Assembly (NCBI RefSeq): GCF_032191515.1
Contig: NC_091409.1
Span: forward strand, 9,192,501 to 9,256,500
From: Phaenicophaeus curvirostris
Taxonomy: Eukaryota > Chordata > Aves > Cuculiformes > Cuculidae
Direction: 5' to 3'
DNA length: 64,000 nucleotides
Each line of letters starts with the position of its first letter. The first letter of the stretch is position 1. Below the pieces are notes generated by a model. The model searched no databases. It saw only the letters and a program-made list of their open reading frames with translations, and had not been told where the DNA came from. The position numbers were made by a program, and so were the translations under genes. Below, piece by piece: positions 1 to 23,915 of the stretch.

Positions 1-2873
1 GGGGGCGGCTCAGTGCCGGGATCGAAGCCTGGCACAGCTCAGCTCTGCTCGGCTCACGCCACCTCTCCCTTGCCAGGCTGCCCAGCCTCAGCGCCGGCAG
101 CCCCAGCTCCTTCCCTGGGCTCTCAGGGGTCCTGGACTCCATGCCCACTGGTGGCTCACGTGTCCCCATGGCTGGGAGGTGTCATCCCTCGGTGCTGCTG
201 GGCACGACTGGCCGTGGCGGTGGCGGGTGGGGGACGGGGTGCGATGCCCTAGCCTGCCCCTGCCTGCACGGAGCACAAATCCGGTGGCAGCCGCCGGGGA
301 GAGGCTGCAGCAGCCCCTCTGCGGCAAAATGGTCTCCGGCAGGAGCGGGGAGCACGTAGTCACCTGGGACCCCGCGGCCCTGGCGCTTAACTCCTTCCAG
401 CCTGTGGGGCTGGGGTGAGGCAGGGGGTCGAGGGTCCCCCGGAACGAGTGCTGGGGATGCTGGAGCTGTGCTGTGTGCTCATCCCCATGTCCCCACATCC
501 TGCCAGCCCAGGACCTCTCCTGGTGCCAATGTCACCACCAGGTGAGCGGTCAAGTCCCCTGGCCAGCCCTGGCAGTGCAGATGGTGCCAGCACAGCCTCG
601 TGGTCCCTGTAGTGCCGGAGAGGTGCCCCAGGCTGTGAGGCAGGGGGTGCTGCAAGGTTCGGGGTGCAGTGGAGGTGCTGCTGGGGTGCAGTGTGTGCGC
701 CCTGGGTGCTGCTGGCACCTGGTGCGGAGCTGGGTGGAGTCTGTGGGACTGGGGGTCCCGGCCGTGCTGTCTGGTGGGTGCTGGGGTGCCGGTGCGCGGG
801 GTGCGGGTGCCGGTGGGTGCCGGTAGCCGGGGTGCGGGGCCGTGGGGTGCGGGTGCTGTGCGGGGCCGTTACATAAGAGCGGGAGCCGAGGCGGCCGGGG
901 CTCGCCGTTGCCATGGAAACCAGCACGGTGATGTCGTCGGCCGGGTACCAGGCGGAGAAGCGAGGCCCCGCGGGCTCCGCGCTCCCGGTGGGGTCCCTGG
1001 ACCTCGCCAGGCTGCAGGCACATCCCACCCCCTCCGTGCCCCTGCGTGCCCCGGGGACGTGGGCTCAGACTCCGTCTTCTTTGCCCCCGTGCTGGGGATG
1101 GCCCCGTGAGAGCATCCTCGGTGTGTCGTCTTGCATCCACGCCGTCCCAGTTGCTGGTGCGGGTGGGTGGGTGCTGTGGGAGTGTGTGGGTGCAGCCCAC
1201 GCTGCTGCGGTGACCTAATAACTGCTGGGTGCGGGGCTTCAAACCAAACCCAGAGCAAGCGGCATGTTGGGTCTGTGCCGAGAGCCCTCCCTGCATCCTT
1301 CGTTGGGGAACATGGGGCAGGCTACGTGCCAGCGGTGCCAAACAGAGCAGGGTCCAGAGTGAGATAGGCCAGACCCCTGGACCAGAGTGTCCGGTGCTGC
1401 TGCCATGGCCAGTCCCGCACAGGAGGAGCCTGCGGGCTCTGCCCTGCAGCTCAGCTGCACCATCAGGGACACTGCCACCCCGCTGACCCACGTCCAAGGA
1501 GCCCGGGGACCGGTGGGAGATGGGGGCCAGCCTGTGGGTCAGTGTCACCTGTGGCGCTTGGGGCTTCACCTCTTGGTCAGCCAGGAGTGCCGTGTCTGCC
1601 GGGTAGGTTGCAGATGGTGAATCACCACTGTACACAGGCAAACCGGCTCCCAGGTTCTTGAATATGAGTCAACTGGCAGGAGGCAGGCAGTCTTCGAAAG
1701 ACTGGGCTGCTCCGAATGGTCACAGGGTTTGTCCCGGGTGGCTGTGGTTCATGGGTGGCTGCACCGCCACAGCCCACGGGCAGCCCCTGCGCCATCCCTG
1801 CGCTCCAGGGCTCTGTGCTTGAAGCTGGCGGTGTGGGTAACTGTTGCCCCAGGCCTGGCATGCACAGTGGGTCTGTAACCCTGCCTGTGAGGGCAGCCTT
1901 CCCGGCGGTGCTGGCACTGCAATTGCTCTGGCCATGGCAGTGGGGATGGGTTTGTGGGGGAGCCCCTCTCCTTCTGCCTGGGGCGGAGGACCAGACCCAG
2001 CTGCCTGTGTTTCCCTGTGCCCCAGGGCTGTCGCCCACTCAGCTGCTCTGCCCAGCACTGTGTCCCTTGGCTCCCTGTCCCCGTCCCCTCTGGGCCTTCG
2101 CTCAGGGCTGCGCTTCTCTGGTGGCACCGTCCTCGCTGCCGCTCCATTTCCAGCCTGATTTATTTCTGCTGCTCTGCAGCTCGTCTGTTTTCCTTGCTAT
2201 TAAGCCGACTCTGGGTTTCTTCTGCACGAGGTCGTTAATGCAGCGAGCAGCCGCAGCTCTGTCCCAGCAGCTCTGCGGGCTCTGCACCGCTGCAGGTGGT
2301 TCCTCTACTCCGTGCAGGGCGGCAGCACCTGCCCTCGGTGGCGGCACCGCCGATGCCTCCCTGCCTTGTGGTGCAGCCCTGGCCCCAGCTCCCGTGGTGC
2401 ATGTCAGGGAGCACGACCAGAGACCCAGCTGCTCGCCCCTCTCCCAGGCACCGTGCTGGGGCTGCCCCGCTCCGTGGTGACACGCCGAGCGCCTGGCCGG
2501 GTCCTGCCCCTGCAGATGCAGCGCTGCGGGCAGCCCTGGCACGCTCACCTGCAGGCACCCTGCGCTGTGAGTTATTGCTGCCAGCTGTCCTGCTGGGAGG
2601 GTTCCCTGGGATCCACGCTCCTCGCCTCACTGCGTGGATGCGCTCCGGCAGGTCCGTGTGCCGGCTGGGTCAGGCTGGGCACTGGCAGCCCCTGCCCGTG
2701 CATGGTTTGGGAGGTGATGCTGCTGGCTGCGGTGCAGGGGCTGCCATCGCCAACCTGGAACTGGCCACGAGCATGGTCCCCATGGTCCTGACAGCCCTCC
2801 CGTGGGAGCATGGGTGCTCTCCCAGTGTGAGCTGGTGCAGCAGTGCCTAGCTGACCCGGCGGTGTCTCTGCAG
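1..2873 (+). other. SLC12A5 5' flank or first intron
   Basis: No confident coding exon. 660-860 is a G/T-rich low-complexity stretch with repeated GGTGCGGGTG-type text. A CpG-rich promoter-like block at about 840-1000 carries a TATA-like TTACATAAGA (869-878) and an X-box (907-920). The rest (1000-2873) is GC-rich unique DNA. The KCC2a and KCC2b first-exon peptides known from mammals were looked for and not found. Confidence 0.6.
907..920 (+). promoter_or_regulatory. RFX X-box motif
   Basis: GTTGCCATGGAAAC is a near-perfect RFX palindrome (GTTGCC, 2-nt spacer, GGAAAC). It lies about 30 bases after a TATA-like TTACATAAGA in a CpG-rich block. Its central ATG opens a 101-codon frame of uncertain meaning. 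Confidence 0.6.
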
Positions 2874-17055
<14,182 letters not shown>

Positions 17056-18608
17056 AACATGGTGCCAGAGAGAGGTTTGTCTGCACGCTGAGCGCCCCGC
17101 CACCCCCTTGCACCACACTCCTGGAGGGGAGGAGGAAAAGCCTGATGGCACCCGGCGTGCGGAAACCTCACCCGCCCTCAGCCGTGCCCCTGATCTCTCC
17201 ATTCAAATCGCAGCACCAGATCTTCCGGGAGCATCCAGCACCAGAGCAGCTGTTCCTCATTGCAACATCACAGCACTGCTGTCCTTGTTTATATATAAAT
17301 ACATACACTGTACCGCGGACTGAGCACCAGAGCCCAGCGCTGCCGCCACCGCCCGTCCCCACCAGCCCCACCGCTGCTGCTTCAGTGCCCGGACGGGCAG
17401 GAGGGCGGCTGTGCCAAGACGGGCGCCCAGCCCCGCCGTGCTGCTACCCCCGCGCGGAGCCTGGCCGGACGCGCCTGTGCCCTGTGACCGCCCGCCGCTC
17501 GCACCCTGCCTCCCGCGGAGGCGCTGGGAGAAGAGAGAGGCCACCAGCACGCTTTCTTCGCCAGATGCTCCTCTCCCTACCTCTGGCAGTGCCCGGGGAT
17601 GCTCCCCACGGCACTGCCCCCCAGCTGCCCCTCGCCAGGACGGGCCCAGACAACCCCACTGCCCTGCTGCCTTGGCGCTGCTCGTCTCTGGAGGCCGTGG
17701 GCTGAGCTCGTGGAGATACAGTGTCACGGTTTGGAGGGGGCAGAGGGTGGGAGGCAACGGTGGGAGGTCAGGTGCTGGAGCGCAGCGATCCTGCAATAGC
17801 ACAAGCCCTGGTCTGGGTGGGCGAGAGGTGCTCCCTGTCCCTTTTCCCACTGACCCCAGGTTCTCTCTGCCCTGGTGCTCTCCTGGTGCTTATGCAGTGG
17901 TCGCAGTGTGGAGCTGCAGTGTCCTGAGCCGTGCAGAGGCCCCACAGTGCGCTGCGTGAGCCAGGGCCGCTCTCTGGCTGCTGGAGCTGCATGGGTGCCG
18001 CTGGACCCCTGGGCACCAGCACCTGCTCTTGGCTTGGGTGCAGAAGAGTCCTGTCCAGTCCCATCCCATCCCACTCTCTCCCCGACCACGCTGCACTGGG
18101 TGCACCAGGGGCTCTTGGCACCACCAGGGGCTCTTGGCACCACCAGCCCAGCTGGTCCCAGCACCTGCCTGTGCTCCCCAGGGCTTTGCTGCTCCATAGC
18201 TCCAGCCCCAGCGGTCACAGATGGTGCCACGAGGCTGTAGGAAAGTTCTGAGCTTTGCGGAGTTTAACATAAGCAGTCTGTTTGCTGGTCTGACAGGGTT
18301 GGACCCTGCAGCAAGGGGTGGCTGTTGGGGTCCCACCGCTCCCCAGCATCACAGCGTGGCCTCACCCGGCCACGAGGCCGCTGCAGCCCCAGGCTCTGTC
18401 CCCTCCCGCCAGCCCACACTGCAGTCGGGATGGTTCAAACACGTTTGAGCTTTGGCAGCAGCTGCAGGGTCGCCCCCGTGTCCCCACCCCAGCATCTCTC
18501 ATGCCAGAGAAACTGAGGAGCTTTTAACAAATGTGAATGGTTCCAGGAACCACGCAGGAAGTGGTGCCGGGGCAGCCAACGCGCCCACCGGTGCCCGCCC
18601 TGGCCCCA

Positions 18609-18625
18609 TGTACATAGTGTAGATA
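18609..18625 (+). promoter_or_regulatory. Tandem Pumilio response elements in the SLC12A5 3' UTR
   Basis: TGTACATA (18609-18616) and TGTAGATA (18618-18625) both fit the UGUANAUA Pumilio consensus and are separated by one nucleotide. Confidence 0.6.
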
Positions 18626-20834
18626 ATACAGTACATGTATTTTTAAAGTGATCATATTTATGTTAATAGAACCAGATGAAGTCTATATATAGAGATCTAT
18701 ATCTATTCAGAGAGATGCAGGGCTCTGCTAGTGCCGGGCCATGGGGACAGGCGGCCAGGCTGCTCCTGCACGGAGCGGGTGCCCACCCATCACACCGGGC
18801 GCTCCGGCCACCGGCAGCCCCTGGGAAAGGGCCAGGTCGCAGGTTCATTCTCTTCTCAACTTAGCTTTTAAGAGTTTTCAGGGAAAAGAAGTCACAGACT
18901 TTTCTGAACTTGTTTCACTGCAGATTTGAGCTTCCACTCGAAGTGCAGCCTGCTAAGAGTTGCCCTCTCCTGGCAGCGCTGGCTGCCTCGTGCCAGCGCT
19001 TTGTCCCGCAGCCAGAGCCGAGCCCCTGCACTGGTGCCCTCCCCTCCTCGCCCCACAAACCGCTGCCCAGCACCGCCCTGGCCAGCACATAGGGAGCAGC
19101 TGCTGCCGCAGCGTCCTACAGCTGCGCCCAGCCTGCCCACCTCTGAGAGCCACTGGCACCCTCAGCTCCTGCCTCGCCGAGGGAGCAAACTCCCTCTGCA
19201 CTGGGTGGCTCCCATCCCTGCTCCCTCTGCAGAGCTCCTCTGCTACTCCAGGTTCAGGCCAAAGCTGCTTAGGGCCACCGGGATAAAAAACAGTGAGGGC
19301 TTTTGATGTTGGGGTGGGCTTTTTCGCTTTAGGATACCACTTGTTCACACTCCCAGACCAAACTCAAGCCCCAGTTGTACAGCTGTGCCTGCTCAGACCC
19401 TGCTCCTACATTTCCATCACTCCCAAAGTGCCTCCCTTCAGTCCCAGCCCAACTTTCTGCTGTGGCAGCTCAACTGGCTGCGGGGCTGCATTGGCCTTTG
19501 CTGCAGACTCTGGTGCAGGAGCTGAGCCTGGGGCCACGGGGAGCGCTTGCAGGTGACCATCAGGGTAAACTGAGACCTGGCTGCAGCATGAGAGCTGCAG
19601 GTTGATCAATGGTGCGGACACACAGTGCCGCACTCCGGTCCTGCCGGCGCCGACGGAGCCGGCAGGCAAGGAGAAACCTCCGTGAGATTTGGGAAGGGCA
19701 GCCCCATGGGAACCAGGATTTGCTGGTGTCTGGCTGCCCTGCCCCTTGAAGCTGCTCCTACGCCACCATGCATGAGCTCACGTGCCGTTTCCCGCCTCCT
19801 ACAATTATTTGAGGCCCTTCTGCAGCGACAGGGAGGCGTGCGCAGCAACCGCCCACTCACCGCACATGCCAGCACCACGCTTGTTGGGCCTAGAACGCTT
19901 GCCAGCAGCTCTGCCGCTCAAAAGCCGCTACCCGCTCCCGGCAGCCCTCTCCAGTTCCAGCCTGGCTGTTGCCGCGCTGCCTCGGCTCGCTCCTGCTTTG
20001 GCTGGGGGTTCAAGGCGGTGCCTGCAGAGCAGCGCAGGCTGCAGGCCAGGGCACGCTCCTCAGCTCAGCTTCGCTTCATCAGCTCCCCAGCATCACCCGT
20101 GGGTCCTGTCCCCCCTCAGCACTTCAGCCCCTCAGGTTAACGCTGCAGTCCTGGCTTCCCAGGGGAACCCTTTCCATTGCTGCCACTGGAAAAAGGCATT
20201 CCCCTTCCTCATTCCCCGGCAAGAGCAGGGGCACGGCTCGAGACAGAGCCAGGGCTGCCGCAACACCCCTGCCAGGCACAACTTGGCTGTGGCAAGCAAG
20301 GCGCTGGTTTCCGGAGCGCGCTGGAGAGGGCCAGTCCTAGCAGACAGCACTGCATGTTAGTTTACAAACCCAGCCCTGCACGTTTGGCCTCTGCGAGTGT
20401 TCGGTTTTCCCATGGAGCACCCTTCTGCTGTTCCACCGTTGTGAAGACAAGTGTTCTCCTCCGGTAGACATGCAAGTTCCTCCTTGGCACATGCGCAGAC
20501 ACGTTTGGGTTTTGTTCCAGACAGGAAGGTCTTGACCCCCATTAGTTTCCCCAGCTGGCACGGGGCTCGCAGCCGCCTCCGGCCAGCGCTGCACCCCAGG
20601 CTGGCGATGGCGCAGGCTCCAGTCCCTTCGCTGCAGCCACTGCGGTGCCGGCACAGGCAGCGCCGAGCCGTGCCAGCGTGGGTCTTCGGCGGGGCGAGAG
20701 GGCAAATGAGGTACTGCACGAGGGCGAGAGCTGCACTAGAAGCATCAAGACCTCCTCTGTGTAGCAGGACTAAAACCTAGCAGGAAGACCAAAGGGTCTG
20801 AGATTTGCTGGTGACACCACTTTCTGTGCTACCT

Positions 20835-20944
20835 GTGCAATATATTTGTTATGAATGTTACCACAGTCGGCCCATCTGATATCTTTTACTTACTGTAGCT
20901 TGATGTTCTACGTCCATCCAAGTGACTTTTATTCGAGTGCAATA
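20835..20944 (+). promoter_or_regulatory. Two miR-25/32/92/363/367 8-mer seed sites
   Basis: GTGCAATA occurs at 20835-20842 and again at 20937-20944, both within the AT-rich terminal part of the SLC12A5 3' UTR. The 8-mer complements the AUUGCAC seed plus the A opposite position 1. Confidence 0.6.
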
Positions 20945-21032
20945 TTTCAATAGACACGTAGTGACCTAAGTAGGCTTTGTGTTTTAAGAGAATCTGTGTG
21001 CAGAGCAATGCAATTTAGTTTAAAACCTTGTA

Positions 21033-21038
21033 AATAAA
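21033..21038 (+). terminator. SLC12A5: SLC12A5 poly(A) signal AATAAA (proximal)
   Basis: AATAAA is followed about 14 nt later by an A-rich tract (21052-21096). That genomic A-tract could also cause internal priming in cDNA data, so use of this site needs care. Confidence 0.55.
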
Positions 21039-21051
21039 ACAGATAGCAAAC

Positions 21052-21096
21052 CAAAAAAAAAAAAAACCCACAAAAAAACAACAACAACAAAAAAAG
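21052..21096 (+). repeat. A-rich simple sequence
   Basis: Runs of A interrupted by CCCAC and CAA repeats, directly after the proximal SLC12A5 poly(A) signal. Confidence 0.9.
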
Positions 21097-21283
21097 GAGT
21101 ATTAGGCTTGCATTTAATTTCTGTGAGTGTTTGTGTTGTGCACTAGGCCGCCTCGGCACAGCCCCCATGTTCTCTGTGCGGGTATTAATGGAGGAGTGGC
21201 TCCTCGGCTGTTGAATGCTCCCTGTTAATGCTTTACTGCTTTACCTGTACTCATTTTTCTAGACTCCTGTCTGCACAAAATGC

Positions 21284-21289
21284 AATAAA
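21284..21289 (+). terminator. SLC12A5: SLC12A5 poly(A) signal AATAAA (distal)
   Basis: AATAAA within TGCAATAAATGATTTTATT is the last forward signal before the sequence turns GC-richer, so it is the likely main 3' end. Confidence 0.6.
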
Positions 21290-21309
21290 TGATTTTATTA
21301 CACCCTTCA

Positions 21310-22004
21310 CTGCTTGCACGGGGAGTTTTTACTTGCTTCCAGGGTCTCCACAGCTACTTTGCACTTGGCAGCTCCCATCTGCACAACACAGAACAAGCCC
21401 CGACAGGCAGCAGCAGATGCAGAACAGCCTTTCTGCTGAGCCACAGCTCCTGTCTGCAGGGCCATAGAGGGAGAGAAGAATCAAACAGAGAGAAGCTGGA
21501 GGAGCAGCGCTGGCGAAGAGAGACTCCCATCCAATTCCAGGTTGTGTAGTGACAGCAGCAGGAATCCAGGGAAGGGCAGTGCTAGAGGCACAGGGATTCA
21601 GCCTGAGCTGCATGCAGCAGCTGGAGAGCAACTGCGGCACAGCCACCAGTGGCCCGAGCGCACGCCCTCCTGTCCCACCACCAGCAGCCAGAAAGCCTTC
21701 CAAGCTCTCACGCTGCCTTCCGACCTCATGCTGGCCCGTGCTGAATCTCTCGATAAGCTCATGGGCAGCTCTGTCCCAGCCTCCCCACGCCCACTGGGTG
21801 AGAACAGGAATCTCACTGCACTTTTAACACCGAAGTGTTACAAATGGAGACAGGTGACAAGATGTGGGCCACACCGCAGTCATTATGCCTTCCACTCACC
21901 AGGCAGCACCTGACAGAGCTCGTCTGGAAGAAGAGAGCGAAGGCAAGCGCAGTGGAATAAAGTATCCAGCGGTACTCAAGCTGTCAAGCGTCAAAAATGC
22001 AACA
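21310..22004. other. Short intergenic interval between convergent SLC12A5 and NCOA5
   Basis: About 700 bases of unique sequence lie between the two facing poly(A) regions. One extra forward AATAAA (21956-21961) is present. No gene or repeat is recognised. Confidence 0.6.
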
Positions 22005-23259
22005 CAATGTTTTTCCTGCTTTTTATTAAAAAGTAATGTCCTCTTGTTAACGGCACAGAGAGAAAAATGCTACAACACAAACCACCTGGGACAAAGCGAG
22101 CCCTCTGCTCCACAAACACCGCTTCCTTAGGTTCTGTTGGCTCTCAGCCGGAAGCCTGCAGGCTCTAAGAAGGCTGTGGTGGGGAGGACCACAGAGTTAA
22201 GAGATTTGGGTTCTGGTATCAAAGTGTGTTACACTGGTTAAAAACACGGAGAAGAATTGCTACCTGGTTTTCCTCTTGACCGTCCAGGGCAGCTACCGAA
22301 GTGTTGAAAAAATGTATAAAATCCTGGTATTGCATCTTGTTGCAGCCTCGCCACCTCAGAGGGACAAGTGCCCACCGCAGCGCAGTGACGTCCCACCCTC
22401 TGGGGCCAGCGCACCAGCGAGGCTGCAGCTGGGCTGCAGTAAGCAACTGCCCCAAAGCAAGGCTGTAAGAACAGGAGGCTAATAGGCCACACTTAACAGA
22501 TTGAGCTCAATGCTGACTAGCTGGTGAGGAGAACCGACGGGCCGTTTGAAACCTCTGCCTGGCTGGAAGCTCTTGTGTCTCAGATCAAAGCTGCCTGTTC
22601 CTGTGAGCCAGGCAAGAGGAGGAGCGTTTCCCTGCCTTGCTCTGCCAGGACACGACAGTGTGGCTGTGGAAGGACCAAATGCCCTGGGTTACTCAGCAGT
22701 GGCCGGGCTTGTGCATCATGAGTCCCGCTGCTGGTGCTGACACAGTTTCCCAACTGGCTGATACACCCTTAATGAAAAGAAATTAGAAAACCCAAAGAAA
22801 ACCAGTATCCATTCCAAGAAAGTAGCTCATTAAGGAGCCCTGGCCAGTGTCTCACTCTTTTCACTACCGTTTTGTTTCCTTACCACCAACCCCAAACCAC
22901 ACTAAGGCCATTCAGGGAGACCAGACCATGCTGCAGTGCGATGACGCACCAACACTGGGAGTGAGGAAGATGCAGAAGGGCTGTCACTGCAGCGGCTTCC
23001 AGGTATCCACAGCAGCTCTCGGCACATCGTGCCACTGAGGAGACTGAGCACACTTCTCCAGACACCACTAACCGGACCAGGCGAGGCAGGGCAGTGCCAG
23101 AAACAGTCAGCAGCGATGCCACTGGGGGTGTGCTCTCGCCAAAGTGGAGAGGACATGCATATCCAGGGGCTTTTGTCCCATGTCAAGGACTGGAGACTCT
23201 TTAAACAGCTAGAAGTATGGAATGGCAAAGGGAAGGGGAAAGAGGCTGCCAGCTCAGCT
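22005..23259 (-). other. NCOA5: NCOA5 3' untranslated region
   Basis: Sequence between the NCOA5 stop (23260-23262) and a minus-strand AATAAA (22022-22027). It is unique DNA without repeats. The end point is inferred from the signal. Confidence 0.65.
22022..22027 (-). terminator. NCOA5: NCOA5 poly(A) signal
   Basis: TTTATT on the plus strand reads AATAAA on the minus strand. It lies about 1.2 kb downstream of the NCOA5 stop codon and faces the SLC12A5 3' end. Confidence 0.6.
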
Positions 23260-23915
23260 CTAATAGTGTCGCTGGTAGGACCCCATGGGTGGCTGGGCCG
23301 AGGACCCTGCTCGCCCCTGGGCCACGGTTTGGCTCACCAGGTGGGAAAGCGCAGGACCACTTTGGATCAGGGTGTCCAAGGCTTTCTGCACGCTAGGGTT
23401 GTCAAAGTTGATACCAGAAGAGACTGGCCTTTGAGCAGGTACGTTGCTAGGCGCAGGGAGGCGATTTTGGTGCTGACCATAGAGCGACTGAGCTTGTGGA
23501 GGAGCTCCGGGTCTTGGACCTGCGTTCCTTGAAGGGCCTTGGAGAGCAGGAAGCTGTGTGCTTGGAGTCTGCAACCTTTGCTGAGCCTGGTTTAAACTCC
23601 CAGCACCCATCTGTGCTGACCTGGCCTGCCCGCTGGCCATGTTAGGAAAGTTCTGGTTCGGAGTGCCACCTGCAGCGCCCGCAGAGGCAGCAGAACTGCT
23701 GTTTGCTGCAGCAGCCGCTGCCGCTGCCACCCCACTGTTGAAGAGACTGAGGATTTTTGCTTGAAGCTCCTGCTGAGGGTTAGGAGAGGAGACCGGAACC
23801 GAAGGAGCAGAGACCAGAGGCTGTGAACCCTGATGAGCCTGAGAGCTTGGAAGGCTGGACTGATTCCCCAGAGATGATCCTGAGGGAGCCCCCAGAGACT
23901 GTCTTGACATGGATG
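23260..23915 (-). CDS. NCOA5: NCOA5 last coding exon, low-complexity C-terminus
   Basis: The exon encodes SMSRQSLGAPSG, the conserved QQELQAKILSLFNSG, then a stretch of nine residues that includes eight alanines, and TPNQNF. It closes with the highly conserved GINFDNPSVQKALDTLIQSG and MGSYQRHY before TAG. The alanine run and the following Ser/Ala-Gly stretch are longer than in human and lie on a GCN-type microsatellite. Confidence 0.95.

Larger units (their letters stand above)
17056..21300 (+). other. SLC12A5: SLC12A5 3' untranslated region
   Basis: No open frame of interest follows the TGA for over 4 kb. The stretch includes AT-rich blocks at 17285-17310, 18600-18720 and 20815-21045, typical of conserved 3' UTR parts, and it ends in two AATAAA signals (21033-21038 and 21284-21289). 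Tandem Pumilio sites and two miR-25/92-type seed sites lie within it. The extent is inferred; GC-rich blocks between the AT-rich ones could in part be intergenic if an earlier poly(A) site is used. Confidence 0.65.

Noticed and set aside
765..795. Possible RE-1/NRSE neuronal silencer (GCTGTCT ... GGTGCTGGG)
   Set aside because: The half-sites are imperfect and the spacing is four instead of two. It is not convincing, although KCC2 has such elements in mammals.
913..1218. 101-codon frame beginning METSTVMSS, as the certain start of SLC12A5
   Set aside because: It matches neither the KCC2a nor the KCC2b start, its ATG is the centre of an RFX X-box, and a start from the nearby TATA-like element would leave almost no leader. 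Kept only as a low-confidence alternative first exon.
550..1641. Long minus-strand frame of 363 codons
   Set aside because: Pro/His/Arg-rich translation of GC-rich repetitive DNA with no family resemblance, no splice logic and no conserved motif. Frames this long are expected by chance at this GC content.
21052..21096. A-rich tract as the tail of a processed pseudogene or retroposon
   Set aside because: The upstream sequence is the SLC12A5 3' UTR with its own poly(A) signal, and no target duplication is seen.
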